DNA of 28,025 nucleotides. It comes from CAZLBC01 sp964557575 (GTDB lineage: Bacteria; Planctomycetota; Phycisphaerae; SM23-33). Position 1 is the stretch's first letter. The number at the start of each line of letters is the position of its first letter. A program made the position numbers and the translations under genes. The notes under the pieces are model-generated. The model was not told where the DNA came from, did no database searches, and saw nothing but the letters and a program-made list of their open reading frames with translations. Positions 13,122-21,078 of this stretch are shown piece after piece. The stretch lies in contig CAZLBC010000062.1 in the NCBI GenBank assembly GCA_964557575.1, positions 1-28,025 on the forward strand. The letters run 5' to 3'.

Positions 13122-15350
13122 TTACTCCAGTGCGTCTTCCTTTGAAGCCGCGGCATACAGAACAACGTTCATCGCTATCCTGATCGCGGAATCCCGGTTG
13201 TAACCGGGCGTGGCCCGGGAGGCATCCATAACCGAGCCGGCGATGGCGTATGGACTGATCAGCGCCGCTATGCGCCCCCTCCAGGTTACGGCGAAAAACG
13301 GCGGCGGGCCGCTCTTTTTGCCGGCGATTTTTGCCGCGCTCGCATTGTAGGTCGACCGGCGCAGGTCGCAGCCGATGTTGCCCGCGAAATTGCCGGTTAT
13401 CAGGGGGTGGCCGGCATTCAGACGGTGGGCCTTGGTGTTGAACACGGCCCCGATAGCCTTCCTCGCCTGCTTGAAAAAGCCGTTTTTCGCATTCAACGGG
13501 TCAATGAGTATGATACCGCCGCCGCTGCAGAACGCCTTGAGGGAATTCTGCTGCGCGCTGTTGAGGTTGGAAAAGCTGCTTCCCGAGATCCATGCCATGA
13601 TACGTTTGCGGGAGATGGTTTCGCCGAGTTCAACGGGCCGGTTTTTTACGGCGATAGTAAATGATCTCGCCATTTCCACGGAAAGAGCGCCGGTGACGGC
13701 GCTCAAATCAGGCCACGCCGCGCCGTGGGTAATCCGCGCGATCTCGATGAAATCTTTCGCTTTGACGTCGGTTGTTGTTATCGCTTCCCGCGACAGGTTG
13801 AACTTTCCCTTTCTCCAGTTTTTTCCGGTCGTCAGCATGACAAGATTTTCAAACCATCGGTAGGCAGGAAGTGTTTTTTTACTCGGCATGCCGCTCCAGG
13901 ATTCGGCGAGATTTGTCTTGAACAGGAATATCCGGGAGGAACCGTTTGCCTGTATCATCGACAGTTTTACGCCGTTTATGGGGTGGGGGGTTTTCATGAT
14001 CGCGTGGGTTTCGGGAACAGTCGGCTGGATATCGTATTTACGGAAATTGCGCTTGAAGAAAGCCGTGATCGTTTCTGCGAATTCATCGCTGCCCGACTGG
14101 GGCTGGATGATGATACTGCCCCCGTCCGCAAGGTAGGTTTTAATCTTTTTCATCAACGATACCGGTATGGTGGGGTTGCCGGCACCGGTTATGTAAAGGA
14201 TGGGGGCCATCTTGAGGCGGTACGCGGGAGGGTCCGGTCCCAGGAACTGCCATTTTCCGTCGTACCCGTACAGTCTTTGTATCCAGGTGCAGAGATTTGC
14301 GGCATCCTGGAAATTCGCCTGCAGCTTTTTGCCCAGCATCATTTTGTTGATCAGTATGGGTTTTCTTGCCCGGGTTATTGTTCTGAGTGAAGAGGCGGTG
14401 GCGATGATGCGGTCTTCGCGCAGAGGTACGGCGATCCAGCCGCCGTCGGCCATCTGCTTTTCCGCGAGGTACTTGCTGATATCCGCGTCAATGGGTTTCC
14501 GGTACATCCACCAGGGGTGGCATATCTCCGATGCCGTCAGGAGCATGTCCGCGTACTGGTGTTTGGGAAAGGGGCCCCAGTGCCAGGAGGCTGAGCTCCC
14601 GTTTTTTGTCAGCCAGGTATAGGCCCCGGCGAATGCCTTGTTGTTGGCCGCCGCGTTTTCATTGTTTTTTTTCTGAAGTATTCTGATCGCCGCCAGCATG
14701 CGGGCCGTGGCCGGTGCGTTGCTGGCGCCGCGAAAGCGAAACGGCCGGTGCCAGGGCGGCGCGAATCCAAAACCGCCGTCGGTATTCTGTACATTCCGAA
14801 CGAACTTCCATGCAGCATTCCACGTCTTGGGTGCAATGCTGATCTTCGTGAGATCGGCCCTGTCGAGAGCGATCAGGGCCAGTCCGGTGTCATGCGTATT
14901 GCCGGTTGCGCTGTCTCCGGTAGTGCCCCAGCCTCCCATCCTGGTCTGGTGTTCAAGAAGCCAGGTGACATCTTTCTGCAATGGTTTCGCGTAATCTTTG
15001 CCGAGGCGAAAGTAGAGCAGGGCCCTGATCGCACGGGCATATGTTCTATTCGGAGACAGTGTCCCCAAACGTTTCAGCAGCAATTGAAACGTGGGGTTGT
15101 CCGGTGCGGCCGCCGATTCGGAGAGGGCAAGTGCCGTCAGTGCCTCGGCGCCGCCGTCAACCTGGCGGCTGCATTTCGAGGGTACGCGACCGTTTGCGTC
15201 CACTGCGTCGGAAAGGAAGCGAACGGCCTGTTTTATGGACTGATCCAGTTCGCGGTCGTTCCAGGCAGCGACCTCGGCGGTTGACAGACAAAGGATGAGA
15301 CACGGGGCCAGCAGCAAGCGTAACGGTTGTATGTATCTGTATTCCTGCAT
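13122..15350 (-). CDS. Exported cyclase-fold / tandem DUF4159-like protein (Sec signal)
   Basis: A 742-residue protein. Residues 1-29 are a Sec signal peptide (LRLLLAPCLILCLSTAEVAA). Residues about 30-330 are an alpha/alpha-toroid of squalene cyclase or prenyltransferase type, with repeated QW-like motifs (QTRMGGWG near 135, NTDGGFGF near 189, MADGGWIA near 300). The DxDD-type cyclase catalytic motif is not apparent, so a binding or scaffold role is more likely than terpene cyclisation. Residues about 340-525 and 545-742 are two DUF4159-like units (LYITGAG...LADGGSIII; ISGSSF...CSGGGIILID). It overlaps the upstream paralogue as TGATG, so translation is probably coupled. Such proteins sit beside MoxR genes in Planctomycetes; their function is unknown. 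Only 10 bases separate it from ilvE, which converges on it. Confidence 0.8.
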   Translation of the reverse strand: MQEYRYIQPLRLLLAPCLILCLSTAEVAAWNDRELDQSIKQAVRFLSDAVDANGRVPSKCSRQVDGGAEALTALALSESAAAPDNPTFQLLLKRLGTLSPNRTYARAIRALLYFRLGKDYAKPLQKDVTWLLEHQTRMGGWGTTGDSATGNTHDTGLALIALDRADLTKISIAPKTWNAAWKFVRNVQNTDGGFGFAPPWHRPFRFRGASNAPATARMLAAIRILQKKNNENAAANNKAFAGAYTWLTKNGSSASWHWGPFPKHQYADMLLTASEICHPWWMYRKPIDADISKYLAEKQMADGGWIAVPLREDRIIATASSLRTITRARKPILINKMMLGKKLQANFQDAANLCTWIQRLYGYDGKWQFLGPDPPAYRLKMAPILYITGAGNPTIPVSLMKKIKTYLADGGSIIIQPQSGSDEFAETITAFFKRNFRKYDIQPTVPETHAIMKTPHPINGVKLSMIQANGSSRIFLFKTNLAESWSGMPSKKTLPAYRWFENLVMLTTGKNWRKGKFNLSREAITTTDVKAKDFIEIARITHGAAWPDLSAVTGALSVEMARSFTIAVKNRPVELGETISRKRIMAWISGSSFSNLNSAQQNSLKAFCSGGGIILIDPLNAKNGFFKQARKAIGAVFNTKAHRLNAGHPLITGNFAGNIGCDLRRSTYNASAAKIAGKKSGPPPFFAVTWRGRIAALISPYAIAGSVMDASRATPGYNRDSAIRIAMNVVLYAAASKEDALE

Positions 15351-17623
15351 CAAAAACTCATTGCGTACAGTAACAATGCGGCACCAAGCTTCCTGCCGTC
15401 GGCATCCGTGTACCCGAGACAGGAAAACGGTCGATCGCCCTGGAAGGCGCAGCACCAATCGTACTTGCTGTATAGAATAACAAACTGGCCGTCTAATGCC
15501 AGTCCTTCGAGCGACGGAAAGGTCGTTCCTCGCTTTTTTGTCATGTTCGCCAGCGCGGGTCTGTATCTGAGTTCGCCCAGCGTTATGCCCGTCTTGCCCG
15601 TGTACAGGGGATGTTTCCTGTCGAGGGGTTTCAGCCGAGCCTGCCGGTTTTCGGGAAACAGTGAGTTCGCCATGTTCCTGAAACTTTTGTCGAATGCGCT
15701 TTTTCCGCAGCAACTGTTCGCCAGGAGCGTTCCCCCGCGCGACAGGTAGGAGGCGAGAACCCGGCGCTCCTCATTGTTCAGGGTGAATGCATAATGCCCG
15801 TTCATGAAAACGACGGGATATTCGAAGATGGCCTCGTCGTCCGCGCGCAGGTGCCTGCTTCGTGAAAAAACGTCAATCCCCGCCTTTTTCCGCACTTCAT
15901 CGCACAGGTTAATCACCGCGACGGGATCGGCATTGTAATCTCCCCGGTGAATAATTCGCGCCACCCGAACGGCACCCCGTGGAATTTCAACAGCATCCTT
16001 GCGATCCCCGCTTGTCTTCGGGAGCTTGATGATATCCAGGCGGTCCCGCAATTGATCATTTGCCGTGGCATACGCGGCAATATTGGTTCCGAGCCTGAGG
16101 GCTTTTTTTGAGTAGTCCGGTATGTTCTCGAGTTCCCAGAGGCAGCTCAATGCCCGGGGAGAGAAGAACACGCTGGCCCGACACCCGCTGCCGAGCCCCT
16201 GAAGCCCGTACGTTTCTTTCAGGTCGTAATAGGTGTGAAAGACGGGGTGATCCACTTCCAGCGGGCGGAGGGTATGTTCGGGCGCGAGTTGTTTGACGTA
16301 CTTACTGAATCCATCGGCGAATTCCTTTGAACCGCAGCATGCCTCGAACAGCAACGTACCACCCGCCTCCCTGATAAAGCTTCTCAGTTTGACGGTGTCC
16401 TTCTCTGAAAACGCCGGAAAGCGATGTCCCGTGATGAGGAGTACCGGGCTGGTTCGCAGTTCTTCGAGCGGGATATCCAGGACGGTGGATTGCCACGTTG
16501 TCGGTTTGCCGAGCTTGTCCCCGATGAACGCGCACAAGTGCTCGAGATCGTGTATATTGCGGTTCCACCGGCCGTCCCATTGCACTTTCTGAAAGAGTAC
16601 GGGCCGGTTGCCCTTTGCGAGAAAGAGGAGGGCGAAGGCGGTATCGCTCGGATCCCTTCCCCAGTGGCCGTCGTCGTTCTGCTTGCCGACCAGTTCCGCC
16701 GCTCCCAGCCGGTACCAGTCGTACCGGCCGAAGGTCCTCATGCCGGTTATCATGCCCACGCGCTCCAGGGCATAGAGATAGTAGTACGGCCACGAACCCC
16801 TGCCCGGATTGGTTTTCACCGAAAAATTGCGGATCAGCCATTCCAGGCCGCCGGCGATGACCGTGTTCCGGCTGTATTTTCCGCAGTCGGGGTAGGCCCC
16901 GTCGCGAAATGTTTTCCTGCCGCCGATATTGAGATCTTCCCCGCAGATGTAGAGACTTGCCACCGCGGCGGCGGTCATGGAACCATATCCTTCCCGCTGT
17001 CGCCGCTGGTATCCCCATCCGCCGTCTTCGCATTGGTTGTCGACGAAGTGCCTGTTGCTGCGCAGCCAGACCGTGCGGGGAATCGCAACCCCTCCCTTCG
17101 AGGCCTCGTGGAGCCCGAGCAGTGCAAACTGGGTATTGGAATTATCGCCCGTTCTTCCCCGGTTGACGGTGTAGGTCCACATGCCGTCGGGATTCTGGGC
17201 CGCCAAGAGAAATGCGGCCGCCTTTTTCAATTCCACCGCATAGCGATCAGGATCTGCCGCGGCATACACCTGGCATTTCAGGCTGGCGGTGTACGTATAT
17301 TGTTCATCGGCTCGCTTGAGATAATCTATCGCTTTCAGTATCGCGGGGGATTTTTCGCTTTCACCCGCCGTCAGGAGCGCCAGCGTGCAGAGCGCCGTAA
17401 GCCCGCCTTTCTTCGAATGTCCCGACCAACTCCCGTCGGCGTTCTGTTTTCTGACCAGCCAGGTGCGGGCCTCTTGGACCGCCGTGCGTATCTGCGCGGA
17501 GTCGATGTCCGGTGCGAGCGGATTCTGCCCGCGAGCAGGTCGGTTCTCGTGCGCGGGCAGTCGGAAAAGAGCCGCCACGCCGGCGGTTTTCAGAAATGAC
17601 CTTCTCTCAAAAAAGCGTTCCAT
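15350..17623 (-). CDS. Exported cyclase-fold / tandem DUF4159 protein (Tat signal)
   Basis: A 757-residue paralogue of the downstream gene with the same architecture. The N-terminus has a twin-arginine signal (RRSFLK at 7-12, then TAGVAALFRLPA), which suggests export in a folded state. An alpha/alpha-toroid covers about 40-345, with repeats such as QNADGSWSG, QNPDGMWTY, CEDGGWGYQ and QNDDGHWGR. Two DUF4159 units follow at about 350-545 and 565-757; both show a glycine-rich strand plus CCG (GGTLLFEACCGS, GGTLLANSCCGK), and the last ends with YSKYDWCCAF and GYTDADGRKLGAALLLYAM. The ATG at 17623 is chosen because it places the Tat motif at the start; a GTG at 17668 lacks a ribosome site. It is divergent from the MoxR gene. 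The paired Cys residues could bind metal or form disulfides; the function is unknown. Confidence 0.82.
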   Translation of the reverse strand: MERFFERRSFLKTAGVAALFRLPAHENRPARGQNPLAPDIDSAQIRTAVQEARTWLVRKQNADGSWSGHSKKGGLTALCTLALLTAGESEKSPAILKAIDYLKRADEQYTYTASLKCQVYAAADPDRYAVELKKAAAFLLAAQNPDGMWTYTVNRGRTGDNSNTQFALLGLHEASKGGVAIPRTVWLRSNRHFVDNQCEDGGWGYQRRQREGYGSMTAAAVASLYICGEDLNIGGRKTFRDGAYPDCGKYSRNTVIAGGLEWLIRNFSVKTNPGRGSWPYYYLYALERVGMITGMRTFGRYDWYRLGAAELVGKQNDDGHWGRDPSDTAFALLFLAKGNRPVLFQKVQWDGRWNRNIHDLEHLCAFIGDKLGKPTTWQSTVLDIPLEELRTSPVLLITGHRFPAFSEKDTVKLRSFIREAGGTLLFEACCGSKEFADGFSKYVKQLAPEHTLRPLEVDHPVFHTYYDLKETYGLQGLGSGCRASVFFSPRALSCLWELENIPDYSKKALRLGTNIAAYATANDQLRDRLDIIKLPKTSGDRKDAVEIPRGAVRVARIIHRGDYNADPVAVINLCDEVRKKAGIDVFSRSRHLRADDEAIFEYPVVFMNGHYAFTLNNEERRVLASYLSRGGTLLANSCCGKSAFDKSFRNMANSLFPENRQARLKPLDRKHPLYTGKTGITLGELRYRPALANMTKKRGTTFPSLEGLALDGQFVILYSKYDWCCAFQGDRPFSCLGYTDADGRKLGAALLLYAMSF

Positions 17624-17673
17624 GCGTAAAGGTTCACTCCCGGGGCTTGTGTCGGAACCCTCGGACACGTATC

Positions 17674-17702
17674 ATCATAGCATACTCCGTCCTGAAATTG
17701 AA
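17674..17702 (-). promoter_or_regulatory. Candidate promoter of the DUF4159 gene pair
   Basis: On the minus strand, -35 TTCAAT (17702-17697) and -10 TATGAT (17679-17674) are separated by 17 bases. It lies between the Tat-signal gene and the divergent MoxR gene and would give a leader of about 45 bases. Confidence 0.45.
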
Positions 17703-17724
17703 CCGGTAACGAAAGCTATACGCG

Positions 17725-18750
17725 GTGAGTAACACGGTACATGACAATCTCGAAATGCTGATACGGCGATTCTGCGAATCCCGCCGGGTTATGCTCAAGG
17801 AAATCTCCAAAGTTATTATCGGGCAGAGAGAAGTCCTCGACCAGATCCTGGCGGCCGTACTCACCCGCGGCCATTGCCTGCTTGTCGGCGTCCCGGGGCT
17901 GGCAAAAACGCTTATAGCTTCTTCCATCGCCAGGGCCTGCAACGTCAGTTTCAAAAGGATTCAATTCACCCCGGATCTCATGCCGTCCGATATAACCGGC
18001 ACCAACGTGATGGATGAAGAGGAAGGGCGCCGCGCATTTCGGTTTGTCAAGGGACCGGTTTTTGCGCACTTTATCCTGGCCGACGAGATCAACAGGACTC
18101 CTCCCAAGACCCAGGCCGCCCTCCTGGAATCCATGCAGGAGCGACAGGTGACGGTCAGCCAGCAGAGTTATCAGCTCCCGGAGCCCTTCTTCGTGATAGC
18201 AACGCAGAATCCGATCGAGCAGGAGGGCACCTATCCTCTCCCCGAGGCCCAGCAGGATCGGTTCATGTTTAATATTTTCGTTGATTATCCCGCGGCCGAA
18301 GAGGAAGAGCGCATACTGGCCGCGACCACGTCCGGGGAAACGGCGACGATCAACAGCGTGGTTGACGCCGAGCAGCTCATCAAGATGCAGCGGATCGTCA
18401 TTTCACTGCCGATAAGCGAGTACGTCATCAAGTACTGTTCCATGCTTGTGCGGGCAACGCGTCCGCCGGACGGAAGCGCTCCTCCGTTCGTAAAAAAAAT
18501 GGTGGATTACGGCGCGGGGCCCCGGGCGGGGCAGTACCTTGTGCTCGGTGCCAAGGCCTACGCGGCAATGGAGGGAAGGATAACGGCCGGCATCGAGGAT
18601 GTCAGGAGGGTGGCGATACCCGTTCTGCGTCACCGCATCGGCTGTAACTTCGCCGCCAGTGCGGAAGGGATCGATTCCGTTGCCATTATCCGCAAACTCC
18701 TGGAAGAGGTCCCGGAGCCGGATGTTCCCAAGTACCGTACGAACGGATAA
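17725..18750 (+). CDS. MoxR-family AAA+ ATPase
   Basis: A 341-residue AAA+ ATPase of the MoxR/RavA group, chaperone-like proteins that assemble or activate partner proteins, often with von Willebrand A or DUF58 partners. Walker A is GVPGLAKT and Walker B is FILADEINR, followed by TPPKTQAALLESMQERQVTV, sensor 1 ATQNPIEQEGTYPLPEAQQDRF, and the C-terminal lid with GAGPRAGQYLVLGAKAYA. The GTG start has no clear ribosome site; internal ATGs would trim the N-terminal helix. Usual DUF58 and VWA partner genes do not follow here: the next gene is convergent and unrelated. The divergent neighbours are the DUF4159 proteins, a known association in Planctomycetes. Confidence 0.93.
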   Translation: MSNTVHDNLEMLIRRFCESRRVMLKEISKVIIGQREVLDQILAAVLTRGHCLLVGVPGLAKTLIASSIARACNVSFKRIQFTPDLMPSDITGTNVMDEEEGRRAFRFVKGPVFAHFILADEINRTPPKTQAALLESMQERQVTVSQQSYQLPEPFFVIATQNPIEQEGTYPLPEAQQDRFMFNIFVDYPAAEEEERILAATTSGETATINSVVDAEQLIKMQRIVISLPISEYVIKYCSMLVRATRPPDGSAPPFVKKMVDYGAGPRAGQYLVLGAKAYAAMEGRITAGIEDVRRVAIPVLRHRIGCNFAASAEGIDSVAIIRKLLEEVPEPDVPKYRTNG

Positions 18751-18776
18751 ATCCGGTTTTTCGCGGGGGGCATGAA

Positions 18777-19346
18777 TCAGCTTCTCGATCGATAGAAGAA
18801 TATATTCCGGTCGGTGTCGATCCAGAACTCGGGAATACCGGTTATCCCGCCGGAATGAAACCCGTTTTTGATGTTCTGGATATCGAACCAGGGCGCATCG
18901 AGCCGCGTGGATTTCAGCGACGGCGGGTTGCCGGAGAGTTTCACCAGGGGGAGCGGTTCTTTCGTGGGTGGATCGAGCAGGTTTCTCTTCCAGTCGGCGA
19001 CGACGGTGTGCGCGTGTTGCCGGCACACGTCAGCCGGCGCCTCGAACCGCACCAGCGTTTCATGGCTTGCGAAAAAACGGTACGTTGCGTACCGTATTTC
19101 CCTCGCGGCATCCGGCAGGGGGATGGGACACGTTTTTCTGGCTTCCTCGAGTTCCATCGCCCCGCCTGATTCTCCGGTGTGAGGGAAGCACACCATCCAG
19201 ATCGCGAGCAGGATAAATCCCAGGATCAGAAGGGCCGCGATCCGGAATACCGCCCTCTTCAGGAGTGATTGGGGTTGTTCGGCGATATCGGGGCCGCCGG
19301 CATCCTCCCCGTTCTCGAAGGTGCCGCCGTCCGCAGTATCGTTCAC
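18777..19346 (-). CDS. Membrane-anchored protein of unknown function
   Basis: A 189-residue protein I do not recognise. The acidic, Gly/Asp-rich N-terminus (1-28) precedes one membrane span (about 32-53, IAALLILGFILLAIWMVCF). A soluble domain of about 130 residues follows, containing YATYRFFASHETLVRFEAP, two cysteines (about 73 and 108), and a C-terminus with PWFDIQNIK, IPEFWIDTDRNIFFY. N-in topology would place the domain in the periplasm. It starts at GTG 19346, overlapping the kdsB stop (GTGA), so it is translated as part of the efp-kdsB unit. The tail converges on MoxR, 26 bases away. A small envelope protein is the safest description. Confidence 0.7.
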   Translation of the reverse strand: MNDTADGGTFENGEDAGGPDIAEQPQSLLKRAVFRIAALLILGFILLAIWMVCFPHTGESGGAMELEEARKTCPIPLPDAAREIRYATYRFFASHETLVRFEAPADVCRQHAHTVVADWKRNLLDPPTKEPLPLVKLSGNPPSLKSTRLDAPWFDIQNIKNGFHSGGITGIPEFWIDTDRNIFFYRSRS

Positions 19347-20068
19347 GGCCGGTACCTCGTGACGAATGCTTCGTAGTCTTCGGGGGTGTCAATCCCGATA
19401 CCCTGGTATTCCACGGTACAGACGGCGATAGCGTATCCGTTCTCGAGTACCCTGAGCTGCTCGAGTTTTTCGGCCTGTTCAAGCGGTGTCGGCGGCAGTG
19501 ATGCGACGGTCTGCAGAAACCAGTTACGGTAAGCATAAATGCCCAGATGCAGGCGATATTCCACGCCGGTTTGTTCCCGGTCGTAGGGAATTTTGGAACG
19601 GGAGAAATAAAGCGCTGTATTCTCTTTTCCCATAACGACTTTGACCGCGTTGGGATTGTCCGCTTCCCGGTCCGACAGCGGCGTACAGAGCGTGGCCATG
19701 GGAGCGCCGGATTCAGACAGCAGGCCATAGAGTCGTGAAATGACCGCCGGCCCGATATCGGGTTCATCGCCCTGAACGTTTATCACGATGTCCTCCGGTG
19801 CCAGTTGCAATATCACGGCGGCCTCCGCAAGGCGGTCGGTGCCGCTGGGATGATCCTCGCGGGTCAACACCGCCGTGCCGCCGAAATCTTCGACCGCCCG
19901 GACAATCCGCTCGTCATCCGTCGCGACAACAACGCGCCCGGCGTCGTCGGCGCGGGAGACGTTTTCCACGACATGCTGGATCAGCGGCTTCCCCGTCCTG
20001 TCGAGCAGCGGTTTTCCGGGCAGGCGTGACGATGCGTACCTGGCGGGAATGATTATCGTGGCCGGCAT
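19343..20068 (-). CDS. kdsB: 3-deoxy-manno-octulosonate cytidylyltransferase (CMP-Kdo synthetase)
   Basis: A 241-residue nucleotidyltransferase that activates Kdo with CTP for inner-core LPS synthesis. Family motifs in order: IIIPARYASSRLPGKPL at the N-terminus (CTP binding), VVVATDDERI, TREDHPSGTDRLAEAA, INVQGDEPDI (metal and Kdo site), YFSRSKIPYDR, the HLGIYAYR strand, and the closing EQLRVLENG...GIDTPEDYE. The length is normal. The ATG start lies about 19 bases after the efp stop and the gene overlaps the next one, so all three are probably cotranscribed from the efp promoter. With lpxA it shows that this organism builds Kdo-containing lipid A. Confidence 0.95.
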   Translation of the reverse strand: MPATIIIPARYASSRLPGKPLLDRTGKPLIQHVVENVSRADDAGRVVVATDDERIVRAVEDFGGTAVLTREDHPSGTDRLAEAAVILQLAPEDIVINVQGDEPDIGPAVISRLYGLLSESGAPMATLCTPLSDREADNPNAVKVVMGKENTALYFSRSKIPYDREQTGVEYRLHLGIYAYRNWFLQTVASLPPTPLEQAEKLEQLRVLENGYAIAVCTVEYQGIGIDTPEDYEAFVTRYRP

Positions 20069-20087
20069 GGCGCTGGTGACCTCCTCG

Positions 20088-20648
20088 TTACGCCCTGCCG
20101 AGATACTCGCCGGTGCGTGTGTCGACTTCGATCATGTTACCGTTCTCGATAAAGGGGGGAACCTTGACCCGGGCGCCGCCCTCGCATTCAGCGTCTTTCA
20201 ACTGGTTTGTTGCCGTCGCGCCTTTCAGTGCGGGGGGTGTGTCGACGACCGTGAGCCGGACGGTAAAGGGCAGTTCGACCGTGATGATATTACCCTCGAC
20301 AATGCAGACTGTTACCTCGCAGTCTTCGACCAGGTACACGGACTTATCGCCGATCATGTCGTTGGGCACCTCTATCTGTTCGTACGTCTCGTCGTCCATG
20401 ACGATGTGGCTTTTTCCGTCGGAATAGAGATACTTGGTCTTTTTTCGGTCGAAAAACACCGGTTCGACGGTCTCTTCGGGACGGAACCGGTTATTGACGG
20501 TCTGTCCCGTCACCGGATTCTTCAGCTCGGTCTGCAGGTACGCCGGCCCTTTTCCCGGCTTGATGTGCTCCGTGTTCTGGATAACCCATATGTCGTCCCG
20601 CCAGCGGATTCCCTGGCCCTTGTTCAGTTCGCTCATTTTTATCGCCAT
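20088..20648 (-). CDS. efp: Translation elongation factor P
   Basis: A 186-residue three-domain OB/KOW factor that rescues ribosomes stalled at proline runs. The N-terminal KOW domain holds the loop KPGKGPAY, whose Lys reaches the peptidyl-transferase centre. The middle domain contains MDDETYEQIEV. The C-terminal domain contains VRLTVVDTPPALKGATATNQLKDAECEGG and ends in VDTRTGEYLGRA, the usual EF-P signature region. The start at ATG 20648 is supported by AGGAGAG upstream; the frame stays open further upstream but has no family similarity there. Proline-rich genes nearby (for example PPP in the EF-hand protein) are the sort of client expected. kdsB follows closely. Confidence 0.96.
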   Translation of the reverse strand: MAIKMSELNKGQGIRWRDDIWVIQNTEHIKPGKGPAYLQTELKNPVTGQTVNNRFRPEETVEPVFFDRKKTKYLYSDGKSHIVMDDETYEQIEVPNDMIGDKSVYLVEDCEVTVCIVEGNIITVELPFTVRLTVVDTPPALKGATATNQLKDAECEGGARVKVPPFIENGNMIEVDTRTGEYLGRA

Positions 20649-20683
20649 GTGAATACTCTCTCCTTGATTGCGGGTTCGGCCGG

Positions 20684-20712
20684 ATTGTAGCATACCGCAC
20701 GATAACGGCCAA
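20684..20712 (-). promoter_or_regulatory. Promoter of efp
   Basis: On the minus strand, -35 TTGGCC (20712-20707) and -10 TACAAT (20689-20684) have a 17-base spacer. They lie 35 bases before the EF-P start. Confidence 0.6.
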
Positions 20713-20794
20713 ACAGGATTTTTTAATGATACCGAAGTGGAAACGGCCCGGCCGGGTATCGGCGAAACGCGAAAAAAATACTGAAGAATGAAGC

Positions 20795-20822
20795 TTGATT
20801 CTGATCCGGACGATACTACAAT
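20795..20822 (+). promoter_or_regulatory. Candidate promoter of the ilvB leader
   Basis: -35 TTGATT (20795-20800) and -10 TACAAT (20817-20822) have a 16-base spacer. The predicted start falls on or next to the ATG of the putative leader peptide at 20830, so that message would be leaderless. Confidence 0.4.
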
Positions 20823-20829
20823 ATGCACC

Positions 20830-20928
20830 ATGATACGCCGCGCGGCACATTGTGAAACGGGGCTGACCGAGGGCATTTCCTGCGCTTCCGGTGCGGTGAT
20901 TGCGGGAACGCTTGTTGTTGTACTATAG
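20830..20928 (+). CDS. Putative ilv attenuation leader peptide
   Basis: A 32-codon frame, ATG to TAG, lies 150 bases before ilvB. The last ten residues are VIAGTLVVVL, seven of them Val, Leu or Ile, and the final codons CTT GTT GTT GTA CTA are AT-ending synonyms that look uncommon in this GC-rich window. Leader peptides of ilv operons use such runs so that scarcity of charged tRNA stalls the ribosome and relieves termination. There is no Shine-Dalgarno sequence, but the candidate promoter would give a leaderless start. A clean terminator with a U run is not seen between it and ilvB, so the idea is tentative; a chance frame is the alternative. Confidence 0.35.
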   Translation: MIRRAAHCETGLTEGISCASGAVIAGTLVVVL

Positions 20929-21078
20929 GTCGCCGGGGCCCTTGTCGGGCGCGGGCGGCCGCCATCTTACCAACTTGCTGAAACTCACGTGTTTTCTTCC
21001 CGAGCCACCTGATTTTCGGCTTTTCGTTGTATGATTCTGTTGATGACACGATTTGCATAGGTATAAGGACCGATCACA

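Larger units (their letters stand above)
20649..21078. other. 430-bp divergent intergenic region between efp and ilvB
   Basis: The left part holds the efp promoter. The middle holds a plus-strand promoter-like pair and a short Val/Leu-ending frame. The right part (20929-21078) has GC-rich self-complementary sequence (GGCGGCCGCC) and a weak AGCC/GGCT hairpin followed by TTTT near 21003-21026. I see no T-box or riboswitch core. AAGGA before the ilvB ATG is the ribosome site. Confidence 0.6.

Noticed and set aside
13122..15350. Active squalene-hopene or terpene cyclase
   Set aside because: The fold repeats fit the cyclase superfamily, but no DxDD catalytic motif is visible and the DUF4159 units and signal peptide point to a different role.
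16424..17599. Open frame of 391 codons on the plus strand
   Set aside because: It is antisense to the Tat-signal DUF4159 gene and has no family motifs, signal or ribosome site.
20929..21078. T-box riboswitch before ilvB
   Set aside because: I looked for the conserved T-box antiterminator sequence and a specifier-loop layout and saw neither.
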